Part shown: positions 12,601-24,600 of the stretch, piece after piece | How the letters are laid out: each line of letters opens with the position of its first letter | How positions within the stretch are numbered: the stretch's first letter is position 1 | From: Laguncularia racemosa | Taxonomy: Eukaryota > Streptophyta > Magnoliopsida > Myrtales > Combretaceae | Direction: 5' to 3' | DNA: 64,000 bases | Assembly (NCBI GenBank): GCA_037954665.1 | Contig: JBBMOL010000136.1 | Location: 434,001-498,000 of the forward strand | The notes under the pieces: model-generated | Seen by the model: the letters and a program-made list of their open reading frames with translations, nothing else | The model's database searches: none | What the model was told of the DNA's origin: nothing | Made by a program: the position numbers and the translations under genes

Positions 12601-15600
12601 TCGTGCATACCTATAAGGTTGCACATTAATGGTCCTTGGCCCTCCTTAAGTGGTAATCGATGATTGATGCTGTGAGCGGGTGGCAACCATACAAAAGCTT
12701 CAAAAATCTGATTAAATGCAGCAAGTAAATCAACAAGTCTTGGATCAAGCTGGCTTTTCTCATCAATTACCTCTACATTCTACAATTGCCAAACCATACT
12801 ACATAACTCAAAGTTAGTCATCTTACACAATAAATGGAAAAACCCCCTGTCAACACAACCTCACCCTTTGAAGTAGGAACTTTCAAAACCATTTTCTTCC
12901 AGTCCACTTTAACTTCAGCCAATGTTTCAAGTCAAGCCATCCCCAAAAAATTAAATCAATGCCTCCAAACTCAGGAACATAACAATAACAGAAATTTCAT
13001 GACCACAAATTGTCAAATGCACATGAACAAACCCCACTAGACTCCACTGCATGTCCATCTCCTAATTTTACACAAAACGCTGAAGTAGCAACCACAGACA
13101 GCTGTAATGCTTTCACTAATTGCTTTGAAATAAAATTGTGGCCAGCACCACCATCAACTAAGATTGAGATGAAGTGAGACAGCAACATATCTCGAAAGAT
13201 CATTGTCTTAAGACCATTGAGGCCACTTGCTCCCCCAAGTTATCAGCCATCAAAGACAGATGGAATTGCTCACCCAAGTTATCACCATGTTTGACAGCTG
13301 TATGTCCCTCCACTTCAACCTACTCTTCTTCCACTGCCTCTTGCTCCTCCTCAAGCACCGTAAACTACAGCATTTTATTGGGGCATCTAAGCCCTTGATG
13401 ATAGGTTTGGTCACAACGAAAACACAAGCCCTTATTCTCCTTATCCATTAACTCCATATATGTCATATTTTTCTACCCTTTGATAATGTTAGACTTCTAC
13501 CTAGTATTGTCACTAGCACTAGTTTGAAACGAATTTTCCTTGCCAGAAGCAACTAATTTGGCCACATCCATAGAAGAAAAACTCAAATTATTGTTAGACT
13601 CGGCCCTCTACTGGGATGGATTAATATTATTTCCAGATATAAGAGTCAAAGGTCCCAAAGAATGAAATGAAGTAGATCTCAAAAACAAGCTATCAAAGCA
13701 ACTAAAGCATTGCACTTCTCCAAACTGACATTGTTCGATAGCAAACAATCCATAATTAAACTCTTGTTCCACACTAAGTGCTACTTCCATAGCTTCAACC
13801 AAAGAAATTGGCCTCAAAGTTCTTACCCTAAGTCTTAGGTCACCTCACAAGCCACCAAGAAAACACCTAAGGAGTTGCAACTCAATCATTTCTAAAGCCA
13901 GTGACAACAAAGCTTCAAAATCCTCAATACAAGCAGTAACTATTGTGGCCTGTCAAAGGATGGATAAACACTTGGATTAGATGCAACTTGACCAGCATAT
14001 CTCAGCAACAGCTCTTGCTTGAAAGTCTCCCAATCAAGTTGAGGAAGGCATCAACGAAGTATCTTAAACCAGTACACAAACCTCCCACGCATCATCATGG
14101 CTGCTAAAATCACTTTCCATGCCTCCCCTATATGGTGAACATCAAAATATTACTCGATTAGTGCAAACCAATTTAAGACATCTACTCCTACAAAAATAGG
14201 CATGGTAACAATGGTCGCATGGCTCAATACTCCTCATCAAATTCATCCAAGTATTCACACTCATCTTTCACAATTCGTCTACCCTCTATTTCAAATCTCC
14301 GGTCCACAAAATCAACTCACTAACCACCTAAGAACCTCCTCAACCGATCCCCACTCAAAGTCAACCACCACTAGCCACTTTCCTCAATTCAATCAACCTT
14401 CTCGATTCATTTATTACCTCAGAGCATTGGCATATCAATCTCTGAATTTTGAACCCCATTTTCCATGTGCCGACATCTTTTTTCCACTAAAACCTATCCA
14501 CCACATTTTCCATGTTCCAACTTCAAGTCACCACTTTTATCCATCTTCAAATCAAAGATCTCAACCTTCTCCTTCAAATTTTCTTCGAGTTTTTTATCGC
14601 TCCACATCTCTTGTAGGGTATTTTGAATGACTACAATAGATTTTCCCAAACTAACTATACTAGCTCGACTTAGATGGGGTTTTTTGAAGATCAGCTAAAC
14701 TCTTGCATTTCTTCCCAAGGGTCAATCAAATTTTTTATCCATCGATGTAATTTTCTAATCTAGTGTTTCAACTTTACCTTCCATTGTCTCGACATTCTAT
14801 TTAACGTCTCCACTCAATTCTCCATTCTTGTCATGCTCTCTTGATTGATTTCAACTTTCTCGACAACAGAACCAACTTGATAGAGCACAAACACACAAGA
14901 AGGATGATTCCAAAAAAATTGAAAACATTCAAGAAACTTGACTAACCTAAGCTTACTACTAAAAACCTCCTATGAGGAATGTATGTGAAGAAGAAAAATA
15001 ACCAACGTCCCCCTTTCTCTATCCTCCCCTTATTTTATATCTTTTGAATATTCTAGAGTATATTCCCATAACTAGCTTCCACCTAAGCACTACTACGGTA
15101 ATTATTTATTTACAAAATACTACCACTAATAGATTACACCCAAGCCCACTAAGAAGTGGTATACTGACATGTCCTCCTAGAGTACACATCTTATAGGTGG
15201 ATGGATACATGTCATATCAAACATTTTGCAACTTCTTGTTCATATTTTAGCCTTGTTTTCCCTCAACAAAATGCCTTAAATTTTGATGCTTATAATTTCC
15301 ACAGGGTGAGTGAAGATTGTTTGAATAGTCATTCACAACAAAAGTGAAAACAGTATCAATAGGATTTGGAACTAGCTATGTAGAAAGCATCAAAATTTTT
15401 TTTTTTTTGGTAAGTAATTAATTTTATTAATGAGAAAGAATGTATAGCCGCTAAACGCGATATTTAGTTACAGCAAAATTCAGTCTTAAAACTAAAATTT
15501 CACAAATTTATGAATACAAAGTAAAACCAAATTCAAGGTACAAGAAGCTTAGAATAAGATAAAATCTGTCTAGCTAAGAACATTAGTTGAGGTAGTGGGG

Positions 15601-18600
15601 ATCCCAAGCAAGTCAAGTTCCTTACTTTCCAAATGCAATATACTGCTGCTAAAAGTGCTACTCTCCATACTAGTGTCATTGGGTAGCTTCCCGGTGATAA
15701 GTGCATGAGCCATGTTGTTACATTATGCCAAGAAAGGAAGCATATTGAGCATTTAAGTTCTGTCAAGACTGTCTTCCAAACCTGTTTTGAGTATTTACAC
15801 TCGAAAAACAAGTGATCATGATTCTCATTTCCATTTGAACATAGGAAACATGCTGTTGAGGTAGATATTCCCCAATTATAGAGCTTATCTAGAGTGTGAA
15901 GTTTCCTTTTCCAAGCTAACCACATGATAAATGAGTGTCGTGGCAAGGAATACTTATTCTAGATCATCTTAGCCCAAGGAAACTTAACATTCTGATTAGA
16001 TAAAGCCTTATAAGCGCTTTTAATAGAGAATATTCCAGATATCTCCTTATCTCATATAAACTTGTCAGTTTTCTATGGGTCAAGTATTATATTTGATGGT
16101 ATTGTGAAACCATTTCAAAAATTGTTCTATGGAAATTCCCAACCATTACCCTGTATAAGTGAGCACAGTCTAGCATTCAAAGGGAGCCTTGAAGCAGAGA
16201 CTGTTCTAGTGTTGTGTAACGTCTAACAGTCTAGTTGACAGCCAAAAGTTTGACCATAGCGATATAAATAGACCATCACCCACTTCCCATTTAAACATGC
16301 CTCACACTAATTGGCGAAGTTTCAACAGTTTGTACCAGCTCCATGAACACTTGGCAAGTCTTTTCGCTTCCCAAAATAAAGTTCCTTTTAGGAAATTGAA
16401 ATGAATCCATTCACCCCAAACACCTCTTACTGGGTCTCCACATAAGTGCCAGATATGTTTGAGTTAGGCTGCTTTGTTCAATATTTCAAGTTTAGAAATG
16501 CCCAAACCCCCTTGAACAATTAGTGTGCATCCTTCTTGCTATCTTCCCTTAGCTTTCATTGAAATATTAGGCCTCCCACTCCATAAAAAGTTATGCATAA
16601 GTCTTTCAATTGATTCCACTACCTTTTTTGGAAGAATAAACATTGAAGTCCAATAAACCTACATTGAGAATAGGAATAACTTTATAAGTTGAAGTCATCC
16701 AGCATAGGATAAGAATTTTGAGGTCCAAGAATTGATTTTAGCCAAAATTTTATCAATTAGGACTTTGCAATCTGTTTTACGAAGTTTGGAAGCTATAAGT
16801 GGTACCCTAAGGTAACGAATGGAGAGTTTCCCTTCTTTGAACTCTATCATCTGTAGTATCTGAGCCTTTGCTAGAGGAGGTATATTAGATAAGAACACCA
16901 ATTTTAATTGCTATTTACTTTGAGACCTGAGCTAGAATCAAATATTTCCAGAGATTCCTTAATTACTCTGACCGACTCAAGATTTCCCTTACAAAAGATT
17001 AACAAATTATCTACAAAACACAAATGTGTAAGTCGATCTTTTTTACATCTCCAATGATATGAGAATTTGGAATTATCAATAAGTTGCCTTAAAATCCCTG
17101 AATAGACTTTCATGCTAAGAACAAACAAGTATGGGGACATTAGATCACCTTGTCTAAGACCTCTTGAGTTAAGGATGAAACCAACCAATTCTCTATTGAT
17201 ATTGAAAGAAAATTTTGGGGTTAAAATACATTGCATCACCAGCTTGATAAAATGTGCAGGGAAGTTCATACTTGTGAGCACTGCTTCTATAAAGCTCCAA
17301 TTTATTGTGTCATATACTTTATGGATGTCTATTTTCAGCATACACCTCAGAACCCCTTTATTATTTTGATATCCATTAGCTAATTCTTGTGCTACAAATA
17401 TGTTATTCGAGATACAACGCCCTCCAATGAAAGCAGATTGTTCTTTCCCCACTAACACTAGTAGAACCATTTTCATTCTAGACACCAGTAACTTAGTTTT
17501 TTTTGGATAATTCAGTAACTTAGTTATTGCTTTGTAAATTGCGTTGCAGCAAGATATTGGTCTAAAGTCAGCAAGATTTGTGGGATTAGCAATCTTAGGA
17601 ACAAGGAAGATAACTGTGCAATTCAGTTCCTTTAGCATATTTCCTAATTCCATAAACTCTTTTACCCCTTTAATCATATCTTCCCCAATAAAATATGCCA
17701 TGTTGTTTTGAAAAACTTGGCAGAAAACCCATCTGGACCAAGAGCTTTGTTGTCAGCTTAGTCAAAGAAAGCCTTTTTAATCTCCTCATCCGAAAATGGA
17801 ATACTGATTTGCAAAACCTGTTGCTCCGACAATCTCTTATAAATATAGTCTTGCACTTTTATGTTTGTGATGACCATTTACTGTCCTCCCATCAATCTGG
17901 AGAAGTATGCTACTATTTCCCTCTTCACTTCCTCATCCCCCCTAATCTCTCCATCCTCCTTTTCCAACCTGTGTATAGCATTCCTGTTTTGTCTATGATT
18001 AATCATTATATGGAAATAAGAAGTGTTCTTATCTCCCAATTTCAGTCATTTCACCCTTGACTTTTGTCTACATAGACTTTCTTCTGCTCCCCTTAACATA
18101 TAATACTCCTTAAAAGCTACTTTTTCTTGGTCAATTAGTGTTGTATCTCCTTTTGCAATTGAGCTTTGGATCTCCATTAGATGTTCCTTTGTTAATCTCA
18201 CTCTTTCTGTAAGGTGTGAGAATTTGGCATTGTTCCAATTTTTGAGTCCCATCTTCAATAATTTCGTTTTATTTACTATTTGGAACATTTTGGATCCTTT
18301 GATCTCATGTGACCAAATTTCTTCAAACTTAGGCAGGAACTCCTGCAATTCCATCCAAAATTCAAAGAATTTAAATAGAATTTTCCTTCTTCCTGAATTC
18401 TTCTCCATATGTAAAACTCCTGCTAAATGATCAGAAATGATAGGGGCTATAAAAGTGGCATCACAATTTGGTAAGTTGTTTAGCCATTTCTGGTTAATCA
18501 ATATCCTATCTAATGTTTTCAAAATTGGATTATCCAATTGTTTGTTCAACCCCAAATCGAAGATCATCTAGCTCCACTTCATCAAGGAAATTTACAAAAT

Positions 18601-21600
18601 CCATCATTACCGGTGTTTTCCTTATGCTACCTCCTTTCCCCTCACTGATCGATCCGATCACATTAAAGTCCCCTAGAACCACCCATGGATGATTAGACAT
18701 GGATGGAGCTAACTCGACCAAGTCCTTCCATAGTATTTTCCTCTCATTTTCAGAATTGAATGCATAGACAAATGTAGCATAAAACGAAACGTTTGATCCA
18801 AGATGAGTGCAAAAAACAGCGAGAAAATTGCTTGCGCTCTTTATCCATTCTAATATTCCAGCTTCTTGGGTCTCACATCAGCCATATCCTCTTTCTAGCC
18901 ATTGAGTTAATTCTAAGCTCCCAGTTTGCCATTAAAAATGACTTAACCCTCTCTTCATTATTCTGGTTTACTCTGGTTTCCAACAAGCCCATTACCGATA
19001 TTCAATTCTCCCTACAAAACTTTTTTATTTCTACACACTTCAATAGGTCTTTAAGACCTCTTATGTTCCATGAAGCTAGATTCATTATAATGAAAAAACT
19101 TTTTCAATTATAACACCTTTGGCATTTGTAAACCTTCTTCTTCCTCCTCTTCTTTGCACTCAAACCAGATGATCTCCCTTCACTAGATGAAGCTGAGTTA
19201 ATCATCTCATGGTTTCTATGTACCAAAAAACTTTTGAGAACTTGGTGTAGTAATTTGTACTCTGCTAGTGTTTCCTAGTTCCTCACTATTTTTTGTTCTT
19301 TCATTGTCCTCTTCCTCTTTCTTCTCCTCTACCTTGTTCTCATATTCCTCCACTTCCCCTTTACTAACAAGAGTTTCACGAACTTGTGAAGGTGTAATCT
19401 CTAGTTCCAGCTCAATTGGTTCATCAAACTTAGAGTTTTTAGACTCTATGTTTACCCTCGGTACTTCCTTCCTTCCCTCTTTAGATTTTTTCTCCCCTTC
19501 AACATGCTTTCCATCAGCATTTCCATTATCCTTGTTTTTTGATCCTTTACGTTGTACCCTTACCCACGTCTTATTTTCCTTTATGAGGTTCTCCTTTGGC
19601 ACTTGACTGTCCACCGGTTTCACTATGTTACATGTATGTCCAAAGACCTTAAATGTTGAACAACATGGTGGCAACCATTAGTTGTCGTAGCTTGCACAAG
19701 AGAGGTAATTTTTTCCCCAAAAAGAAGCCTACAAGTGTGTGTTCCCAGTTCTTCGCTCCTTAGACAGCAACCAAGGGAGGGGGTTTGATCTTCGGTAGTA
19801 CCCCACGCGAGATAGGAGAATAATACTCCAATTCGAACTCCGGACTTTAGGGACAATGGGCTGTGCCTCCAACTGTCTCAGCAAAACTTCTTGCTTCATG
19901 AAATGGATGCTGTGCGTTTGTATTACGTTTCTTATTGTCCTATTTTTCCCTTCATTTGTTCCATTGAAGGATTGTCTCCCTTGATGCTCTCTCATGATCA
20001 TCCCTCTCAATGCATGGCGCTTTTCCTTTGTCCACATAGGAATTTCCGCCCTTGTCTGAGATCTCCTTTTCTTCCAATGAAACAGTGTTCATGTTCCTCT
20101 TAACTTACATTCCATTTGCCACGGAAGGGAATGTCTTTTCTTTAGCGGGGGAAGCCAGTTCAGCTATCTTAGGCGATGCACCTTGAACTCCGGGATTAAT
20201 GCTTTAGGATGAACCTTGAGGTGTATTATCTCCTAATGGTTGTTGGACTCCCGTAAATTGATCACGGTGATTGAAACTGCTTGCCATAATCTAATTTATT
20301 TTGTTGTTTTTTGTTTATAATTGAAGGTTCTGTGTTTGTTTTACCCCAAAAGAAGTGGTCTTTTAGGGGGGGTAAGGTTCGGCTAGGTTAGAGAGATGAG
20401 AGAGCATTTTCTCTCTCTAGGGGTTGGTAGGTCGAAAGCATCAATTTTGACAACATTTTTATTAGTGTAATTTGATTCAACCACTTTAAACTGTTACAAG
20501 ACTTGAATGTAACTTAATCCATTAAAAAACTGGATCGCATATAATTCCATTTTTAAGGAACTTGCTATAGTTATCCTTAATGGTAGTATCTTAAATAATT
20601 TATGGCCAACATGGAGAATATTACCAATTGTAAAAACCCTTTGTGACATTTACAATCTTCATGAATACTAGATGAATCTTCGACTTATGCACATACTTCT
20701 CGAATAAGATCAGCAAGAACTCACAGTACCTTATTTTTGAACGCACTGCCCATGAATACAGGAACAAATTTCCGTGCTACTGTAGCCCTCCGGATAGCTT
20801 CCTGCATGATTTTGCAATAACTTCAAACTAGAATCAATGAAAAAGAAACCAATAATTTTCAAGAAAGAATTCCAGTATCAATGATCACCAAGCTGGTTTT
20901 TCTTATTAACCACACATAAAGATTTTTCTCCAGGCATGCAATACATTCAAATAATCAAGTACCATACACTAACGGCCTGTAGGGGCAGAAATATAAGAAC
21001 ATGATATTTTCTATTAAGAAAACATACATGAAAGGTCAATAGCATGAAAATGTGGCAGTAAGAAGCAAAAATATCATGATTGCAGGGCCAGTTATTTCAA
21101 AGACCAACCTGAAGATCAGTTGATGATATAGGTTCATCATTAAGGAATGCTTCAGCAAGTTTATCATCAACTTCTGAAACCATCTCAATGAGTTCGCGTC
21201 TCTTGTCAGCAACCAAATTCTCCATGTCAGCAGGTATTTCTGCCTCCACAACCTTTTCCCTGCACCCAGGAATAATAAAATAAGCAAATAACGGAGCACT
21301 ATGATGAGTTTCCTACATAAAGTACTTAGCAAATCCAGCATATAGAAACAGACCCACTGGAACCATGAAAATGATAAGCTTTCATGTGAACAAGGTCAAC
21401 AAGGCCCTTGAAATTCTCCTCCAAACCAATAGGAACTTGCACGGCTGCACTGTGGTGACGTAGTTTTGACCTTGCCTGAAATTCAACCAAATCAAAAAAG
21501 CTTTAGAACTTTCATATTGACACATTGTCAGCTATATATGAGTAAAACCATAGGCAAATGTACCCAGAACTATAGAAAAAGATGAGGGTCACGATATTTA

Positions 21601-24600
21601 ATGCCGAAGGTTTGAGAAGGTAAAGTATGATTACATGCATAGATATCACAGATTCTGTATCCCAAAATCATTGTTAATGAGGATCCAAAAATTAGTGTGA
21701 ACTCTGAGGACCAATCTGACCATGACATAAACAAGAGAATAAACTTACATATTGATCTGCCACTGGAGTTAAGATGGTTTGATTGATGTAATGAGACTTT
21801 TAAGCACCTTTTTTTTACAGATGGACTAGGTAGCAACTACACCCTTTACAGATACTAGGTAGTAACTACTACATCCTTTACAGACAAGAAAATGAACGGA
21901 CCATGAAGATTCCAATGACAATCAGTCAATATCAATACTCCATAATAACAGAAAATTTAGATAAAGAGATTGATAGCACACAAATGCAAGAAAGCAGTTA
22001 ACAAACCAAAAGAAGTTACACGAAAGGAAAGAAAAATTCCTAGAACAATTACCTGAGCTTCACGCTCAGAACCTTCCCTGAGCTACAAGCTCAGAACCAA
22101 GGGACACAGCTACCAAATAACAAGGCCCCTCAACAACCAGCCTTCTCCTTTTTTATATCTTCCTCCAAATAATACAAGCTTCTAAAAATTTTAGCCTAGC
22201 AGAATAGGCCACTGAGTACGCCACATCAGCATACTTTTATTATTAACTGAAATATAACAGGCATGCCACATCAGCATGCTTAGTACTCCACTCCATGCTA
22301 CATCAGCATGCTTATTACTCCACTCCACAACTTGCCATACTAATAAAAGCTGCCACTTATTTATTTACAACCCAAAACCTACCCAAACTACTAAAGACAC
22401 ACATATACATCAAGAAACATGATCAACCAACCTCCTCCTGAAATAAACACATGTAATAGGCATCTTAACTCTATCAAAGATACACACTATACTTTAAAAA
22501 ACATTCATTATAATGATACCTGGTTAAGAACTTTCCAAGGATCTGCTCCCATCCGATCAAGCTTGTTTATAAAGGCGACTCTAGGAACCTCATATCTTCT
22601 CATTTGACGATCAACAGTAATTGATTGGCTCTGAACACCACCAACACTACAAAGGACCAATATTGCACCATCAAGAACACGCAAAGCCCTCTCGACTTCA
22701 ATCGTAAAGTCAACATGTCCTGGGGTATCAATTATGTTAACCTGCAGTCCCGATTTGACAAAAACATTTGGGTAAATCAAATAAAATACTGTTTGAACAT
22801 TGGTCAATTTAGATGCATCGAGTGAATAACATATCAATAGCAGAGAGATTCTATCTTAACATAACAGTAGGCTGGTTGTTCCCCACTATCGTAAAAACAT
22901 AACTATTTTGTGACAATGGAAGGAGTTGTTTTTGGGATAAGTTCAGTTTTTTCTTCTTTTTTTTTTTTTTGTTTCATTAATAAAGGAAAAGATACAAAAA
23001 GATACCAAAAATAATAATAATAATAAAATAAACAAAATAAAAGATAAAAAGTCACTTCTTTAGCTTAGTGACAACCAAAAAGAAAAAGTATCCAAAGGAG
23101 AAAGATTGCTCAATCACTGCTTTACATGAGAGAGCAAACCATCCAAGCTTACTTCTTTTGGAAAGAAAAAACAAAATAAAAGATAAAAAGTCACTTCTTT
23201 TGGATGCAGAGGGTAAGTTATGTTGCAAGTGGAGTAGGCATCCCCATCCAAGCTTACTCACTAACTGCTTTATGTGAAAGAGCAAACCATGCTAGGGTTA
23301 TGGTGGGAACAGACAGAAGCTAGAGAAAACCTTGTGTCCTTTGTTGATATGGAACCAGCTGATGGCAGCTTCACAAGGGTTGAAGTTGAATATCAATGGT
23401 GCCAGTCAGGTGTCCTCCTTGCAAAGTCTTTGGGCATGTATGCCCTAACTCCTCTTTCCAACCTTCACATGGTAGTCCTTAGTCACCTAAGCCAGATGGT
23501 TGGGCTAAGCCAAAGCAGCAAGGCAAGCAAAATGCTAAAGAGAGTGAGACTTCTGCTCCCTCCTAGCCTAAGCAGTGGCTAAGGTGCCCATTTAGTGAAG
23601 AAGTGGTGTCTCCTTTGAAGGCCATCAATAAGAGGAAGGTTGCTGATGAGGGTGTGTGCTCCAAAGTCAATGGGGCCGAGACTGAACCAGGTGAGGCTCC
23701 CCTTGTGGAGGGAAGAGTTGGTACTATAGATTCTCACGTGTCAGAAACCCCTTGTGAGGATCAAAACCTGGAACAACCTTCTCATTATCCAAATATACCT
23801 TTTGAAAATTACACAGAACAGGTCTAGCTTGACTCCCCAGCAAGGGGAGAAAGAGCTCTTCTAAGGCAAAAGGAAAAAGTTTTTCAAAAGGCAGCGTTGC
23901 TTCACTTGAAGCTCTTTCAACTTGTTTTGTTATGAATATTGCGTGTTAGAATGTTCAGGGTCTAAGTGACCCTATCAAATGCTCTGATGTGAAAAAAGTT
24001 TGCATCAAAATGAGATCTCGATTATGGGACTTTTAGAAACTCGAGTTAACCACTCAAACACAGATTTTGTGAAAGCTCAAATAAGCCACAGCTGGCATTT
24101 TACAATAAACCCTAGTGCTAATAGGAGGATTTGGATTTGTTGGAATCCAAGCATATGGAATGTGAGAACCCTTGAGGAACACCACCAATTTTCCCATTGT
24201 TTTTGTATCAACAGAAGCATCAATATTGGTTTTCATGTGACTTCAGTATAGGCGGTGAATTCTGACACTAGAAGGAAATCCCTCAGGTCTCAGTTAGCTT
24301 CCTTAGCAGCAGGCCCTGGACCAAGCTTGGATGGTCCTTGATAACATTACAGAGTCTGCTCTTGAGCATAAGGGGGGCAACCCCAGATTTTCTCAAGTTA
24401 TGGTGTAACTCCTTTTTGGGTGAAGCTGACCTGGATGAATTGCATTATGTCAATAACTTATATTCCTGGTCAAATAAGCAGTCGAAAAGACCCATTCTCA
24501 GCAAACTTAATCATATTTTGGTGAACCAACCACGGCTATGTAAGTTTCCCCATTCTAGAGGCAAGTTTTTGTCCTCATTGCTGTCTGATCTTGCACTAGG

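Larger units (their letters stand above)
10941..15219 (-). mobile_element. Internally deleted Ty3/gypsy element, TSD AACAT
   Basis: LTRs at 10941-11359 and 14878-15219 share the ends TGATAGAGCACAA and (on the right copy) CATATCA. The flanks are AACAT at 10936-10940 and 15220-15224. The 4.3-kb element runs in the sense of the host gene. A purine tract AAGGGGGACAG precedes the 3' LTR. It belongs to the same LTR family as the elements at 7318 and 36716, and shares their MTRM gag start and LEDKD pol end. Confidence 0.88.
15394..20433 (-). mobile_element. Near full-length L1-type LINE, TSD GAAAGCATCAA
   Basis: A 5.04-kb non-LTR element in the host-gene orientation. Its poly(A) tail appears as T13 at 15396-15408 followed by GGTAAGTAATTAATTTTATT. 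The 11-bp duplication GAAAGCATCAA flanks it at 15383-15393 and 20434-20444. From its 5' end at 20433 it carries a CT-rich leader, ORF1 and ORF2 (endonuclease, RT, C-terminal zinc region). Both ORFs contain stops and shifts, so it is inactive. Confidence 0.9.
853..20729 (-). other. MEFG1: Giant intron 5 of mEF-G (19.9 kb)
   Basis: The donor is GTACTG at 20729 and the acceptor ATATCCAG ends at 853. Its content is an 8.1-kb composite gypsy, a 4.3-kb gypsy, a 5-kb LINE and at least three very short retroposons, in both orientations. Confidence 0.88.
21971..22476 (-). mobile_element. Solo LTR in intron 2
   Basis: A 506-bp segment with ends TGATAGCACACAA and CTCTATCA. It is flanked by GAGAT (21966-21970) and AAGAT (22477-22481), a possible 5-bp duplication with one change. 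On the minus strand its GTAGCTCAGG and GAAGCTCAGGTAATTG blocks match the solo LTR at 2935 (GTAGCTCAGGTAACTG). It explains about half of the 1044-bp intron 2. Confidence 0.62.

Noticed and set aside
14202..14630. Plus-strand ORF of 142 residues
   Set aside because: It lies antisense to the gag region of the 10941-15219 gypsy and resembles no protein family.
19268..19606. Ser-rich plus-strand ORF of 112 residues
   Set aside because: It is the antisense shadow of the Lys/Glu-rich tail of LINE ORF1 on the minus strand.
23068..23277. Lys-rich plus-strand ORF
   Set aside because: It lies in a low-complexity duplicated region with no family signal.
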